A stretch of DNA of 16,979 bases from Porphyromonadaceae bacterium UBA3327 (GCA_002361155.1 DERZ01000046.1:48394-65372), one strand, 5' to 3'. Counted from the stretch's first letter, positions 1 through 7,511 are shown. Notes: a model not told the origin generated them from the letters alone. Made by a program: numbers and translations.

Positions 1-1242
1 AGCAACGGCTACGAGTCGCTCCACGCCACCGTGATGGGACCCGGCAACAAATGGGTGGAGGTGCAGTTCCGGTCGCGGCGCATGGATCTTGTGGCGGAAA
101 AGGGCCTGGCGGCCCACTGGCGCTACAAGGGAGTCAAGGCCGACAACACCGACCAGTGGATGAACAATATCCGCGACATCCTCGAAAGCGCCGACAGCGG
201 CCCGATGCGGCTGATGAAGAACCTCAACGCCGACCCGCTTGGCAAGGAAGTATTCGCCTTCACTCCCAAGGGAGACCTTTTCAGGCTCACCGGAGGAGCC
301 ACGGTGCTCGACTTCGCCTTCCACATCCACACCAACATCGGCGCGCATTGTACCGGAGCGATTGTCAACGGGGCGCATAAACGCCTTAACTACAAGATTC
401 AGAACGGAGACACAGTCGAGATCCTCACCTCCGCCAACCAGCAGCCACGTCAGGAATGGCTCTCGATAGTCAACTCCACCAAGGCCCGCAACAAAATCAA
501 ACAAAGTCTCAACGAAGAGAAACAGCGGCTCGCAGACATAGGCAAGGAGACGCTCATGCGCAGAGCGAAAAACCGCAAGCTCGAACTTGACGACGCGGTG
601 ATGATGCGCCTGATAAAAAAGCTGGGATACAAATTCCTGCTCGACTTCTTCTCCGACATGGGTGAAGACAAAATAGACCCCGGGCGTTTTCTGGACAATT
701 ACCGCGACTTCATCACCCGCGACGCGGGAGAGGAGGAGAAAGTATCGGCCGAAGAGTTCCATCTCCGCACCGGGCCGGAAGAGAAGCAGGGCGCCGACGT
801 GCTCGTGATAGGCGAGAAATCGCTCAACGGACTCAGCTACAAATTTGCCAGATGCTGCAATCCGATCTACGGCGACGGCGTCTTCGGATTCATCTCGAGC
901 GACGGCGTGGTGAAGATTCACAAGGAAGGATGTCCCAATGCAGACCATATCCGCGCACGGTATCCCTACCGCGTGATACGCGCGGACTGGAGCGGGAAGT
1001 CCGGACAGACCCTGCCGGCCACCCTGCGGGTGATCGGCAACGACGACATAGGCATTGTGGCCAACATCTCCTCCATAATCTCGAATGAAAACAATGTGTC
1101 GCTGCGGAATATATCCATCGACTCCCACGACGGCATTTTCCAGGGATACCTCGTGGTCGGCGTCACCGACAACCGGCAGCTGACATCACTCATCAAGAAA
1201 ATAAAGACAGTAAAAGGCGTGAAAGACGTTCAAAGAACCTGA
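1..1242 (+). CDS. RelA/SpoT family (p)ppGpp synthetase/hydrolase, C-terminal part (5' end outside window)
   Basis: The reading frame is open from base 1, so the gene starts before the window; 413 residues are visible. RSH enzymes make (p)ppGpp from ATP and GTP or GDP, and many also hydrolyse it. The first visible residues, NGYESLHATV, are a synthetase-domain motif, followed by EVQFRSRRMD and GLAAHWRYK, the end of that domain. A TGS domain (about 247-432; KEVFAFTPKGD) follows, then a helical region, a cysteine-containing zinc-finger-like segment (ARCCNP then EGCPNADH, about 840-950) and a C-terminal ACT domain (about 1020-1236) ending in KGVKDVQRT. The HD hydrolase domain and the RxKD/ExDD charge motif lie upstream and cannot be seen, so RelA-like and bifunctional forms cannot be told apart. 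The stop is followed 6 bases later by a lipoprotein gene. The family call is secure. Confidence 0.95.
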   Translation, partial: SNGYESLHATVMGPGNKWVEVQFRSRRMDLVAEKGLAAHWRYKGVKADNTDQWMNNIRDILESADSGPMRLMKNLNADPLGKEVFAFTPKGDLFRLTGGATVLDFAFHIHTNIGAHCTGAIVNGAHKRLNYKIQNGDTVEILTSANQQPRQEWLSIVNSTKARNKIKQSLNEEKQRLADIGKETLMRRAKNRKLELDDAVMMRLIKKLGYKFLLDFFSDMGEDKIDPGRFLDNYRDFITRDAGEEEKVSAEEFHLRTGPEEKQGADVLVIGEKSLNGLSYKFARCCNPIYGDGVFGFISSDGVVKIHKEGCPNADHIRARYPYRVIRADWSGKSGQTLPATLRVIGNDDIGIVANISSIISNENNVSLRNISIDSHDGIFQGYLVVGVTDNRQLTSLIKKIKTVKGVKDVQRT

Positions 1243-1248
1243 CAGTAT

Positions 1249-1971
1249 ATGAAAAAATGGATGACAGGAGCGCTCCTGCTCGTGCTTGCGGGATGTGGCT
1301 CCGGAAACAAAGGAGAACAGGCCAAGGCGGATTACAACCGGTCGCTCGGCGACTCCATAGAAATAGCGCGTCAGGAGATCGACTCCTGCAACAACCGGAT
1401 AAAAGTGCTTCGCGACAAAGTGGGACAATGGCTCGTCAACTTCACCGAGGTAAACAATCCGCGCGAAGCCGGAGGTTATCTCATCTACACCAGGATGAAG
1501 GACAAATATCCCCTCACGTCGTCCGGCATCGTGGCGCGCATCAACGACAACGGCCAGTTTGAGCTGATTGCCGCTCTTAATCCGGGACAGTTCGACCAGA
1601 TCAGCGTCTCTTCTGAAGGTAACGAGGCAAAAAGCACTGTAGTTCCCAACGACCAGGCACTCAACTACCGCAACGGGCAGATGACCACAGTGATGTTCTC
1701 CGGCAAGGAAGCGGACGAAATCGGACGGCTGATATCCACCAACGCAATGAACCGCGTTATGGTCGCTTTCTATGACAATGGCAAACTACGCGTCAAAAAT
1801 CCAATCGACACGCAATATGCCAACATGATTATGGCCACATGGCAGCTATATTCCGACCAGCGCGAGGCAAACCGCCTCGAACGCCGCGCACAGATGCTAC
1901 ATGAAAAAGTTAACCTTCTACGCGCACACCGCGACCGCAACGGTGGCCTCGACGGCGACACTGTACGCTGA
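1249..1971 (+). CDS. Coiled-coil lipoprotein of unknown function
   Basis: The product is 240 residues. The N-terminus MKKWMTGALLLVLAGC is a signal peptide with a clear lipobox (LAGC), so the mature protein should be lipidated at Cys16. The next residues, GSGNKGEQ, contain no acidic cluster immediately after the cysteine. Two charged helical stretches, about residues 27-62 (SIEIARQEID, NNRIKVLRDKV) and 205-232 (REANRLERRAQMLHEKVNLL), look like coiled coils. They flank a compact central region (about 75-190) that contains YLIYTRMKDKYPLTSSG and a MVAFYDNGKLRVKNP strand pair. I recognise no catalytic motif and no named family. The gene follows the RSH stop codon by 6 bases and is almost certainly co-transcribed with it. 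That is a genomic link and does not prove shared function. Confidence 0.85.
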   Translation: MKKWMTGALLLVLAGCGSGNKGEQAKADYNRSLGDSIEIARQEIDSCNNRIKVLRDKVGQWLVNFTEVNNPREAGGYLIYTRMKDKYPLTSSGIVARINDNGQFELIAALNPGQFDQISVSSEGNEAKSTVVPNDQALNYRNGQMTTVMFSGKEADEIGRLISTNAMNRVMVAFYDNGKLRVKNPIDTQYANMIMATWQLYSDQREANRLERRAQMLHEKVNLLRAHRDRNGGLDGDTVR

Positions 1972-2008
1972 CATTTCATAAGCCACATTCTGGAACATTC
2001 GGCCCCGG

Positions 2009-2020
2009 GGAAACGTTTCC
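2009..2020. promoter_or_regulatory. Perfect 12-base palindrome upstream of guaD; candidate operator
   Basis: GGAAACGTTTCC is its own reverse complement. It sits 39 bases before the guaD ATG, next to an AT-rich tract (about 2021-2050) that probably holds the promoter, although no exact TAnnTTTG box was found there. The core AAACGTTT is also the core of the known E. coli PurR operator, a LacI-family site that controls purine genes. Finding it before a purine salvage/catabolism gene makes an operator plausible. The symmetry is seen directly; the regulator is inferred. Confidence 0.45.
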
Positions 2021-2059
2021 TATATATAAATTATTGGAAATTATAAGAAAAAATTGGAC

Positions 2060-2533
2060 ATGAAGGATTTCAACAAGGACTATATGGACCTGGCGGCACG
2101 CCTTTCGCTTGAGAACATCGACCGCGGAGGAGGCCCTTTCGGAGCGGTTATCGTACGCGACGGCGAGGTAATAGCCACGGGGGTCAACTCCGTCACCGTC
2201 GACAATGACCCCACGGCACACGCCGAGGTCAACGCCATCAGGCATGCCTGCGGCCGGCTCAACACATTCCGGCTCGAAGGATGCACCGTTTACTCCAGCT
2301 GCGAGCCCTGCCCTATGTGCCTCTCCGCGCTATACTGGGCCGGTGTCCGCAAGATTTTCTACGGCAACACCAAGGAGGACGCCGAGGCCATCGACTTCTC
2401 CGACAAGTTCATCTATGAGGAACTCGCACACCCGGCAGGTTTGCGCCGGCTTCCGGCAGTCCACGTGGACAGCGCCGAAACCATACGCGCATTCGAGAAA
2501 TGGGCCGCCAAGAGCGACAAGACTCCGTACTGA
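2060..2533 (+). CDS. guaD: Guanine deaminase (CMP/dCMP deaminase fold)
   Basis: This cytosolic zinc enzyme converts guanine to xanthine and ammonia in purine salvage and catabolism. The 157-residue product matches the short deaminase-fold GuaD of Bacillus subtilis (156 residues as I remember it) along its length. Visible features are GGPFGAVIV near the N-terminus, the zinc and proton-shuttle motif HAE (His54, Glu56), the second zinc motif PCPMC (Cys84, Cys87), an FSDKFIYEE segment, and a C-terminal tyrosine (Tyr157). In B. subtilis GuaD the last residue is also a tyrosine that closes the active site, and the zinc ligands fall at the same spacing. tRNA adenosine deaminase (TadA) is the main alternative, but the C-terminal tyrosine and the FSD..IYEE segment favour guanine deaminase. 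The ATG at 2060 is chosen over an in-frame TTG six bases upstream. A DUF4301 gene follows after 35 bases. Confidence 0.88.
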   Translation: MKDFNKDYMDLAARLSLENIDRGGGPFGAVIVRDGEVIATGVNSVTVDNDPTAHAEVNAIRHACGRLNTFRLEGCTVYSSCEPCPMCLSALYWAGVRKIFYGNTKEDAEAIDFSDKFIYEELAHPAGLRRLPAVHVDSAETIRAFEKWAAKSDKTPY

Positions 2534-2568
2534 TGATCCGTACAGACCACCCCTTAAATACAACTATC

Positions 2569-4095
2569 ATGACTTTAGACAGCAAGGACATCGAATTTCT
2601 CGATAAAAAAGGGATATCGGAAGAGCAGCTACGCGAACAACTCGAGATGATCCGCACAGGCTTCCCCTACCTGAGGCTCGAGGCCGCTGCGACGCCTGGG
2701 CACGGCATCTCCGAAATCAATGCGGAAATGGCTCTCGGAGCCCTCAGCTGCTGGGAAACATTCCTCCAGCAGGGAGGCAAGGTGATCAAGATGGTTCCTG
2801 CCAGTGGTGCGGCATCCAGAATGTTCAAGGACATATTCGCCTTCATCAACGGCAAAACGGAGAAACCCGACACCGACTTCCTCCGGCTATTCTTTGACAA
2901 GATCGAAAAATTCGCGTTCTTCCCCAGCCTCAACTCGGCGTGTGTATCGCTCTACGGAAAGAGCGTGGCCACACTGATGGATGAGAAGAAGTACAAGGAT
3001 GTTGCCCGCGCGCTCATAGAAAGCGACGGTCTCGACTACGGACGTCTCCCCAAGGCACTGCTGGAATTCCACAAGGTGCAGGGACGCAGCCGCACGGCCC
3101 TTGAGGAGCACCTCGCCGAAGGAGCACAGTATGCGGCCGGACGCGACCGCAAGGTGCATGTCCATTTCACCCTCTCCGACTCCCACCTCCCTCTCGCCAG
3201 AATCAAGGTTGAGGAGACATCCGGACATCTCGGCCACTACTACAATGCGGACTATGACATAACCTACAGCGTACAGAAACCGTCGACCGACACCATCGCG
3301 GCCAATCTCGACGGCACCCCCTGCCGCGAGGATGGTCATCTCTTCTTCCGTCCAGGCGGCCACGGCGCATTGATCGAGAATCTCAACGACCTTGACGCCG
3401 ATGTGATCTTCATCAAGAATATCGACAACGTGGTGGGCGATGACCGCCGCGAATCGACCATCCACTACAAGAAGGTTCTCGGCGGTACGCTCGTAGCCGT
3501 GAAGCAGCGCATCGACCAATACTGCCGTCTGCTCAAGGCCGGAGTGCCCGATGAAAATAAACTCGACGAAATGCTCCACTTCCTGCGTTCAGTGCTCTGC
3601 ATCACCCGCGACGGAGCCGACGGCATGGACACCGCCGGAAAAGCAGCATATATTTTCTCGAAACTCAACCGCCCGCTGCGTGTCTGCGGAATGGTCCGCA
3701 ACAGCGGAGAACCGGGCGGAGGCCCCTTCCTCGTCTATAATCAGGACGGCACGGTCAGCCCGCAGATTCTCGAATCCACCCAGATAAACCACGCCAACCC
3801 CGCCGACGAGAAAATCTTCCGCGAGGCCACCCACTTCAATCCCGTGGATCTCGCCGTAGCCACCAGGGACTTTGAAGGCCACAAGTTCAATCTCCCAGAT
3901 TTTGTCGACATGTCGACATGCTTTATCTCCGAAAAAAGCCGCGACGGCGTGGAGATAAAGGCTCTCGAACTCCCTGGCCTGTGGAACGGCGCCATGAGCG
4001 ACTGGAACACCATCTTCATCGAAGTGGCAGCCGAGACATTCAACCCGGTCAAGACCGTCAACGACCTTCTCCGCCCCGCCCATCAGCCCCTCTGA
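2569..4095 (+). CDS. DUF4301 family protein, possible sugar nucleotidyltransferase-like enzyme
   Basis: The product is 508 residues, the usual size for DUF4301, a family seen mainly in Bacteroidota. No signal peptide or membrane segment is visible, so it is probably cytosolic. MVPASGAASRMFK (75-87) resembles the nucleotide-binding loop of GT-A nucleotidyltransferases (GxGTR...K). RPGGHGALIENL (261-272) followed by FIKNIDNVVGD (281-291) resembles the uridine-binding and metal-site region of UDP-sugar pyrophosphorylases. MVRNSGEPGGGPF (375-387) is a further glycine-rich motif. The nucleotidyltransferase idea is my inference from these motifs. The ATG at 2569 gives MTLDSKDIEFLDKKGIS, which fits the family's N-terminus. 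An ATG at 2533 overlapping the guaD stop would add 12 residues with no family-like sequence. The gene is likely in one transcript with guaD. Confidence 0.85.
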   Translation: MTLDSKDIEFLDKKGISEEQLREQLEMIRTGFPYLRLEAAATPGHGISEINAEMALGALSCWETFLQQGGKVIKMVPASGAASRMFKDIFAFINGKTEKPDTDFLRLFFDKIEKFAFFPSLNSACVSLYGKSVATLMDEKKYKDVARALIESDGLDYGRLPKALLEFHKVQGRSRTALEEHLAEGAQYAAGRDRKVHVHFTLSDSHLPLARIKVEETSGHLGHYYNADYDITYSVQKPSTDTIAANLDGTPCREDGHLFFRPGGHGALIENLNDLDADVIFIKNIDNVVGDDRRESTIHYKKVLGGTLVAVKQRIDQYCRLLKAGVPDENKLDEMLHFLRSVLCITRDGADGMDTAGKAAYIFSKLNRPLRVCGMVRNSGEPGGGPFLVYNQDGTVSPQILESTQINHANPADEKIFREATHFNPVDLAVATRDFEGHKFNLPDFVDMSTCFISEKSRDGVEIKALELPGLWNGAMSDWNTIFIEVAAETFNPVKTVNDLLRPAHQPL

Positions 4096-4117
4096 CAGCC
4101 AGCTCTGCATTTTTCTC

Positions 4118-4148
4118 TTTATGATATGAGGATTTTTTCGTAATTTTG
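4118..4148 (+). promoter_or_regulatory. Bacteroides-type promoter of the porin gene
   Basis: TAATTTTG at 4141-4148 matches the Bacteroides -7 consensus TAnnTTTG exactly. TTTA at 4118-4121, 19 bases upstream, is a one-mismatch -33 box (consensus TTTG). Transcription would start near 4153-4156, leaving a leader of about 20 bases before the proposed TTG start at 4173. Confidence 0.65.
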
Positions 4149-4172
4149 CATCTGCACATCATAATTTCCTCA

Positions 4173-6221
4173 TTGAGAAAAAACAGACACATATACAGGA
4201 TAGTGTTTACGGCAGTTGCCATCGTGACCGCGATGACAACTGCCTTCACGTATGCCCGACAGCCAGGAAATACGCTCGATTCCTCCACTAAAAAGAAGAC
4301 CTACAGGCCAGGCAGCGCCTGGACCCTGTCCTGGCCCCTCGGAAGCCATATAGATAGCACTGTCGACACTGTGCTGTACAACTACCAGCGCAATTTCGTG
4401 CCGGCTCTCGTCACCGACGCCTGGGCCACCACCGGCCAGCTCTCCGGGCCGGGTCTCGACATGATTTATTTCGGCCGCCCGGCTGCCGGGACATTCTTTT
4501 TCAACGACGCCATCGAGAAATGGGTGCCCTCTTTCTCAAAGCAGAAATTCTATAACGTCTACATCCCGATGACCCTCCTCTCCTACAATCTCACCTGGGA
4601 CAAGCAGACAAAGACAGACTGGCTCCAGGCAGTCTTCGCAGGAAACGTGAACCGTAAGATCGGCATCGGGGCATGGGTGGACTTTCCATATACATTGGGA
4701 AGCTACGCGGAACAGGCCACCAAGGAACTGGCATTCGGCATCCAGGGATACTACACCGGCAGCCGCTACGAGATGCAGGCCTTCTACAACCACTACGACC
4801 ATACCAACAAAGAGAACGGAGGCATAACCGACGACCGGTACATCACCGATCCGGGGGCAGTGCAGGGAGGCGTGACAAGCGTCCAGGACAAGAGCATCCC
4901 CGTCAACCTCACCAACACCCACAACACTGTGAAAGGCTCCGAATTCTATATGTCTCACGCATATAAACTCGGTTTCTGGCGCGACATCACCCAGGAAACC
5001 GACACTGTGAAACGCGAGGAATTCGTGCCCGTCACCAAATTTGTCTACTCCTTCCGGCTCCTCGACAACGAACGCTTCTTCATCAACACCACGCCTCCGG
5101 CCGACGGGTTCTGGCCCCACACCTACTTCGATCTGTCACGCACGGAGGATACCGCCCGCTACTGGGCCGTCGACAATTCATTCGGCATCCAGATGATCGA
5201 AGGCTTTCAGAAATGGGCCAGATTCGGACTCTCTGCCTACGCCACATGGACAGTGGACCGCTGGTGGTACCGCTCTTTGGGGTCATCGGAACTTCGCGAA
5301 AGCGGCATGACCCCGGAAGAGGTGGCCGAAGCGGGACTCACTCCCATGCCGGAAGGTGCGGAATTCAACCCGCTCCGCACCCGCAACCGCCTCTGGATCG
5401 GAGGCCGGCTGGAGAAAAGGCGGGGAAAGACCATCAGATATTCGGCCGACGCCAGATTCGGCATACTCGGTGACGCAGCCGGCGAAATCGACATAAAAGG
5501 CTCAATAGTAAGCCGGTTCAGACTCGGCAACGACACGGTGCGGATTGAGGCCGACGGTTTTTTCAAGAATCTTGAGCCGAACTACATGTACCGCCACTAT
5601 TACGGCAACCACTACATCTGGAACAATGACTTCGGCAAGATACGCAGTTTCCGCGCCGAAGGACGTCTGCACATCCCATGGTCATGGACCACACTCTCAG
5701 CCGGCGTGGAGAACGTGCAGAATCATATCTACTTCAACCCGCAGTGTCTCCCGGTCCAGCATCCGGGACATATCCAGATATTCTCCGCGCGACTCCAGCA
5801 GAATCTCCGTTTCGGGATATGGAACTGGGACAACACCCTGACATACCAGGCGACCTCCGACTCCGACATCCTGCCTCTTCCTGCATTTACCATCTACAGC
5901 AACATGTACCTTCATTTCAAGGCATTCCGCGCACTGACAGTTCAGATTGGCGTGGACTGCAACTATTATACCAGGTACCGGGGCATGATGTATCAGCCCG
6001 CCACAATGGCATTCCACGTGCAGGGAGACAACCCGACATATATCGGTGGATATGCTTTCGGGAACGTGTATCTGACCTGCAAACTCTACAAGGTGCGCTT
6101 CTTCGTTATGTGCAGCCACCTAAACGAGCGCTGGTTTTCCCGCGACAGTTTCTCTCTTCCCCACTACCCCCTAAACCCGCGCGAGTTCCGCTGCGGTCTA
6201 TCGATCGACTTCGCCGACTGA
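4173..6221 (+). CDS. Putative outer-membrane porin (Porin_10-like beta-barrel)
   Basis: The product is 682 residues from the TTG at 4173, which gives MRKNRHIYRIVFTAVAIVTA and a plausible signal peptide ending TYA (residue 28). An earlier in-frame TTG at 4146 lies inside the -7 promoter box and cannot be used. The first in-frame ATG (4233) would remove most of the signal peptide. The mature protein is rich in Tyr, Trp and Phe and in alternating polar and apolar strands throughout (for example IGIGAWVDFPYTLGSY and FGIWNWDNTLTYQA), as expected of a large outer-membrane barrel. The N-terminal segment with DMIYFGRPAAGTFFFNDAIE resembles the Bacteroidota putative porin family Porin_10. Substrate is unknown. 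It has its own promoter and terminator and is probably monocistronic. The family call is from memory of sequence style. Confidence 0.75.
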   Translation: MRKNRHIYRIVFTAVAIVTAMTTAFTYARQPGNTLDSSTKKKTYRPGSAWTLSWPLGSHIDSTVDTVLYNYQRNFVPALVTDAWATTGQLSGPGLDMIYFGRPAAGTFFFNDAIEKWVPSFSKQKFYNVYIPMTLLSYNLTWDKQTKTDWLQAVFAGNVNRKIGIGAWVDFPYTLGSYAEQATKELAFGIQGYYTGSRYEMQAFYNHYDHTNKENGGITDDRYITDPGAVQGGVTSVQDKSIPVNLTNTHNTVKGSEFYMSHAYKLGFWRDITQETDTVKREEFVPVTKFVYSFRLLDNERFFINTTPPADGFWPHTYFDLSRTEDTARYWAVDNSFGIQMIEGFQKWARFGLSAYATWTVDRWWYRSLGSSELRESGMTPEEVAEAGLTPMPEGAEFNPLRTRNRLWIGGRLEKRRGKTIRYSADARFGILGDAAGEIDIKGSIVSRFRLGNDTVRIEADGFFKNLEPNYMYRHYYGNHYIWNNDFGKIRSFRAEGRLHIPWSWTTLSAGVENVQNHIYFNPQCLPVQHPGHIQIFSARLQQNLRFGIWNWDNTLTYQATSDSDILPLPAFTIYSNMYLHFKAFRALTVQIGVDCNYYTRYRGMMYQPATMAFHVQGDNPTYIGGYAFGNVYLTCKLYKVRFFVMCSHLNERWFSRDSFSLPHYPLNPREFRCGLSIDFAD

Positions 6222-6245
6222 TAACTACAGTAACCAAACATAGCC

Positions 6246-6298
6246 AAGCCATAAAAAAACGAATCCGACTCTTTGTCGGATTCGTTTTTTTATGGCTT
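6246..6298. terminator. Bidirectional intrinsic terminator with 24-bp perfect stem
   Basis: Arms 6246-6269 and 6275-6298 are perfectly complementary over 24 bases around a 5-base loop (TCTTT). The inner GC-richer part (CGAATCCGAC) is flanked by a run of seven A on the left arm and seven T on the right. Either transcript therefore yields a hairpin followed by U residues. It lies between the converging porin and threonine dehydrogenase genes and should stop both. Confidence 0.93.
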
Positions 6299-6327
6299 AT
6301 CCTCCATTGAGGGAAGACTGGTTACTT

Positions 6328-7305
6328 TTATTTTTCCAGTTTGAGAACGGGAATCTGGAGTTTCTCGCAAAGGTTTGTAATCATGTCGCGGGTCATTGCA
6401 TCGAGATCGAACTCCGGACGCCAGCCCCACTCCTCGCGGGCGCAGGTGTCGTCGAGAGAGTCCGGCCATGAGTCGGCAATGGCCTGACGCAGCGGATCCA
6501 GCTCATACTCCATCTTGAAGCCGGGGATATACTCACGTATCTTGGCGGCGATAATCTCGGGGTCGAAGCTCATCGACGCGATGTTGAAGGAGTTGCGGTG
6601 GACAAGCTTCGTAGGGTCGGCCTCCATGATTTCAACAGCAGCGCGAAGCGCGTCGGGCATGTACATCATGTCCATGAAAGTGCCGGGCTTCAGCGGGCAT
6701 TTGAAAGTCTCGTTCTTCACAGCCGAATAGTAGATGTCTACGGCATAGTCTGTTGTGCCGCCGCCGGGAAGAGTGGTATAGGAGATAAGGCCGGGGAAGC
6801 GCACCGAACGGGTGTCGACACCGAAACGCTTTGCGTAGTAGTCGGAAAGGAGCTCTCCGCTCACCTTGGTCACGCCGTAGATGGTCTCCGGACGCTGGAT
6901 GGTGTCCTGCGGGGTCTTGACGTGGGGGGTGGAGGGGCCGAAGGAGCCGATGGAACTGGGGGTGAATACCGCGCAGCCTTTCTCACGCGCCACTTCGAGA
7001 GTGTTGTAGAGACCACCCACGCCGATAGCCCATGCGAGCTGCGGTTTTGCCTCGGCCACAGCCGAAAGCAGGGCCGCCAGGTTATAGATGGTGTCGATCT
7101 TGTATTTGTCGACCACGGCCGCTATCTGCTGGGGGTCGGTGATGTCGACTACCTCCGCCGGGCCGCTTTCCAGCAGAATCCCTTTGGGAGGTGCGGCAGG
7201 AATATAGCCGCATACCACGGTGCCCTGCGGATAGAGGGCACGAAGTTTCATGATGAGTTCGGAGCCGATCTGTCCGGTGCCTCCGATGACAAGGATATTC
7301 TTCAT
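6328..7305 (-). CDS. L-threonine 3-dehydrogenase, SDR (NAD-dependent epimerase-like) type
   Basis: This enzyme oxidises L-threonine with NAD+ to 2-amino-3-ketobutyrate. The 325-residue product starts with the Rossmann motif GGTGQIG (residues 8-14) and has the catalytic SSIGSFG segment with YGVTK (Tyr143, Lys147). Further features of the SDR-type threonine dehydrogenase subfamily, known from Flavobacterium and Thermoplasma enzymes, are SVRFPGLISY, PGGGTTDYAVDIYY, and the C-terminal pattern SWPDSLDD.CAREEWGWRPEFDL. It is unrelated to the zinc-dependent Tdh of E. coli although it performs the same reaction. The divergent neighbour is glycine C-acetyltransferase, which uses this enzyme's unstable product, so the context strongly supports the assignment. 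No Shine-Dalgarno sequence is seen. Confidence 0.93.
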   Translation of the reverse strand: MKNILVIGGTGQIGSELIMKLRALYPQGTVVCGYIPAAPPKGILLESGPAEVVDITDPQQIAAVVDKYKIDTIYNLAALLSAVAEAKPQLAWAIGVGGLYNTLEVAREKGCAVFTPSSIGSFGPSTPHVKTPQDTIQRPETIYGVTKVSGELLSDYYAKRFGVDTRSVRFPGLISYTTLPGGGTTDYAVDIYYSAVKNETFKCPLKPGTFMDMMYMPDALRAAVEIMEADPTKLVHRNSFNIASMSFDPEIIAAKIREYIPGFKMEYELDPLRQAIADSWPDSLDDTCAREEWGWRPEFDLDAMTRDMITNLCEKLQIPVLKLEK

Positions 7306-7350
7306 CTTATGTCGGTAATAAATTTAAGGCGGCGTTCCGATCCAGGCCTC

Positions 7351-7365
7351 TCCGCAACATGCGGA
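7351..7365 (-). other. Small hairpin in the 5' leader of the dehydrogenase transcript
   Basis: TCCGCA and TGCGGA are separated by ACA, giving a 6-bp stem with a 3-base loop. It is about 46 bases before the start codon on the - strand. It may be chance, but it lies in the same leader as the 12-base palindrome. Confidence 0.3.
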
Positions 7366-7373
7366 TGGTGTGG

Positions 7374-7385
7374 GAACGGCCGTTC
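7374..7385. promoter_or_regulatory. Perfect 12-base palindrome in the divergent control region
   Basis: GAACGGCCGTTC is its own reverse complement. It lies just downstream of the candidate - strand -7 box, where a bound repressor would block the dehydrogenase transcript. The symmetry is seen; an operator role is inferred. Confidence 0.35.
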
Positions 7386-7398
7386 GTGGAATTCACTG

Positions 7399-7406
7399 CA
7401 AAAATA
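7399..7406 (-). promoter_or_regulatory. Candidate -7 box for the threonine dehydrogenase gene
   Basis: On the - strand this reads TATTTTTG, an exact TAnnTTTG match. No good -33 TTTG lies at the expected distance. The start would fall near 7392, giving a leader of about 85 bases. Confidence 0.4.
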
Positions 7407-7450
7407 GAAATTTTTTCGCTAAAAATAATCAATGAATGCCAAATATTTTT

Positions 7451-7458
7451 TAAATTTG
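7451..7458 (+). promoter_or_regulatory. Candidate -7 box for kbl
   Basis: TAAATTTG matches TAnnTTTG exactly. The upstream tract (about 7400-7450) is very AT-rich compared with the surrounding genes, but has no clear -33 TTTG at 19-21 bases. Transcription would start near 7464, leaving a leader of about 48 bases. Confidence 0.55.
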
Positions 7459-7473
7459 TGGTCATAAAACGGT

Positions 7474-7493
7474 GCGCCGCGGCAAAGCGGCGC
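7474..7493 (+). other. GC-rich hairpin in the kbl 5' leader
   Basis: GCGCCGC and GCGGCGC pair perfectly (7 bp, all G-C) around the loop GGCAAA. The hairpin would sit near the 5' end of the kbl mRNA and ends 18 bases before the ATG. It could stabilise the message or affect initiation. It does not resemble a known riboswitch. Confidence 0.45.
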
Positions 7494-7511
7494 CCTCAAC
7501 ATTCCAATATC

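Noticed and set aside
2003..2010. CCCCGGGG palindrome next to the guaD operator candidate
   Set aside because: An 8-base GC palindrome is short and expected by chance in GC-rich DNA; the adjoining 12-base palindrome is the stronger signal.
2533..2568. Alternative DUF4301 start at an ATG overlapping the guaD stop (TGATG)
   Set aside because: Translational coupling would be attractive, but the added 12 residues do not resemble the family N-terminus, while the ATG at 2569 fits well. It is not excluded.
2887..3579. 230-codon - strand frame inside the DUF4301 gene
   Set aside because: Shadow of the coding strand; no promoter, no motif, and the + strand protein is a known family over its full length.
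6598..7407. 269-codon + strand frame opposite the threonine dehydrogenase gene
   Set aside because: It overlaps a gene identified by catalytic motifs and its translation is low-complexity Gly/Val/Asp. It also runs into the divergent promoter region.
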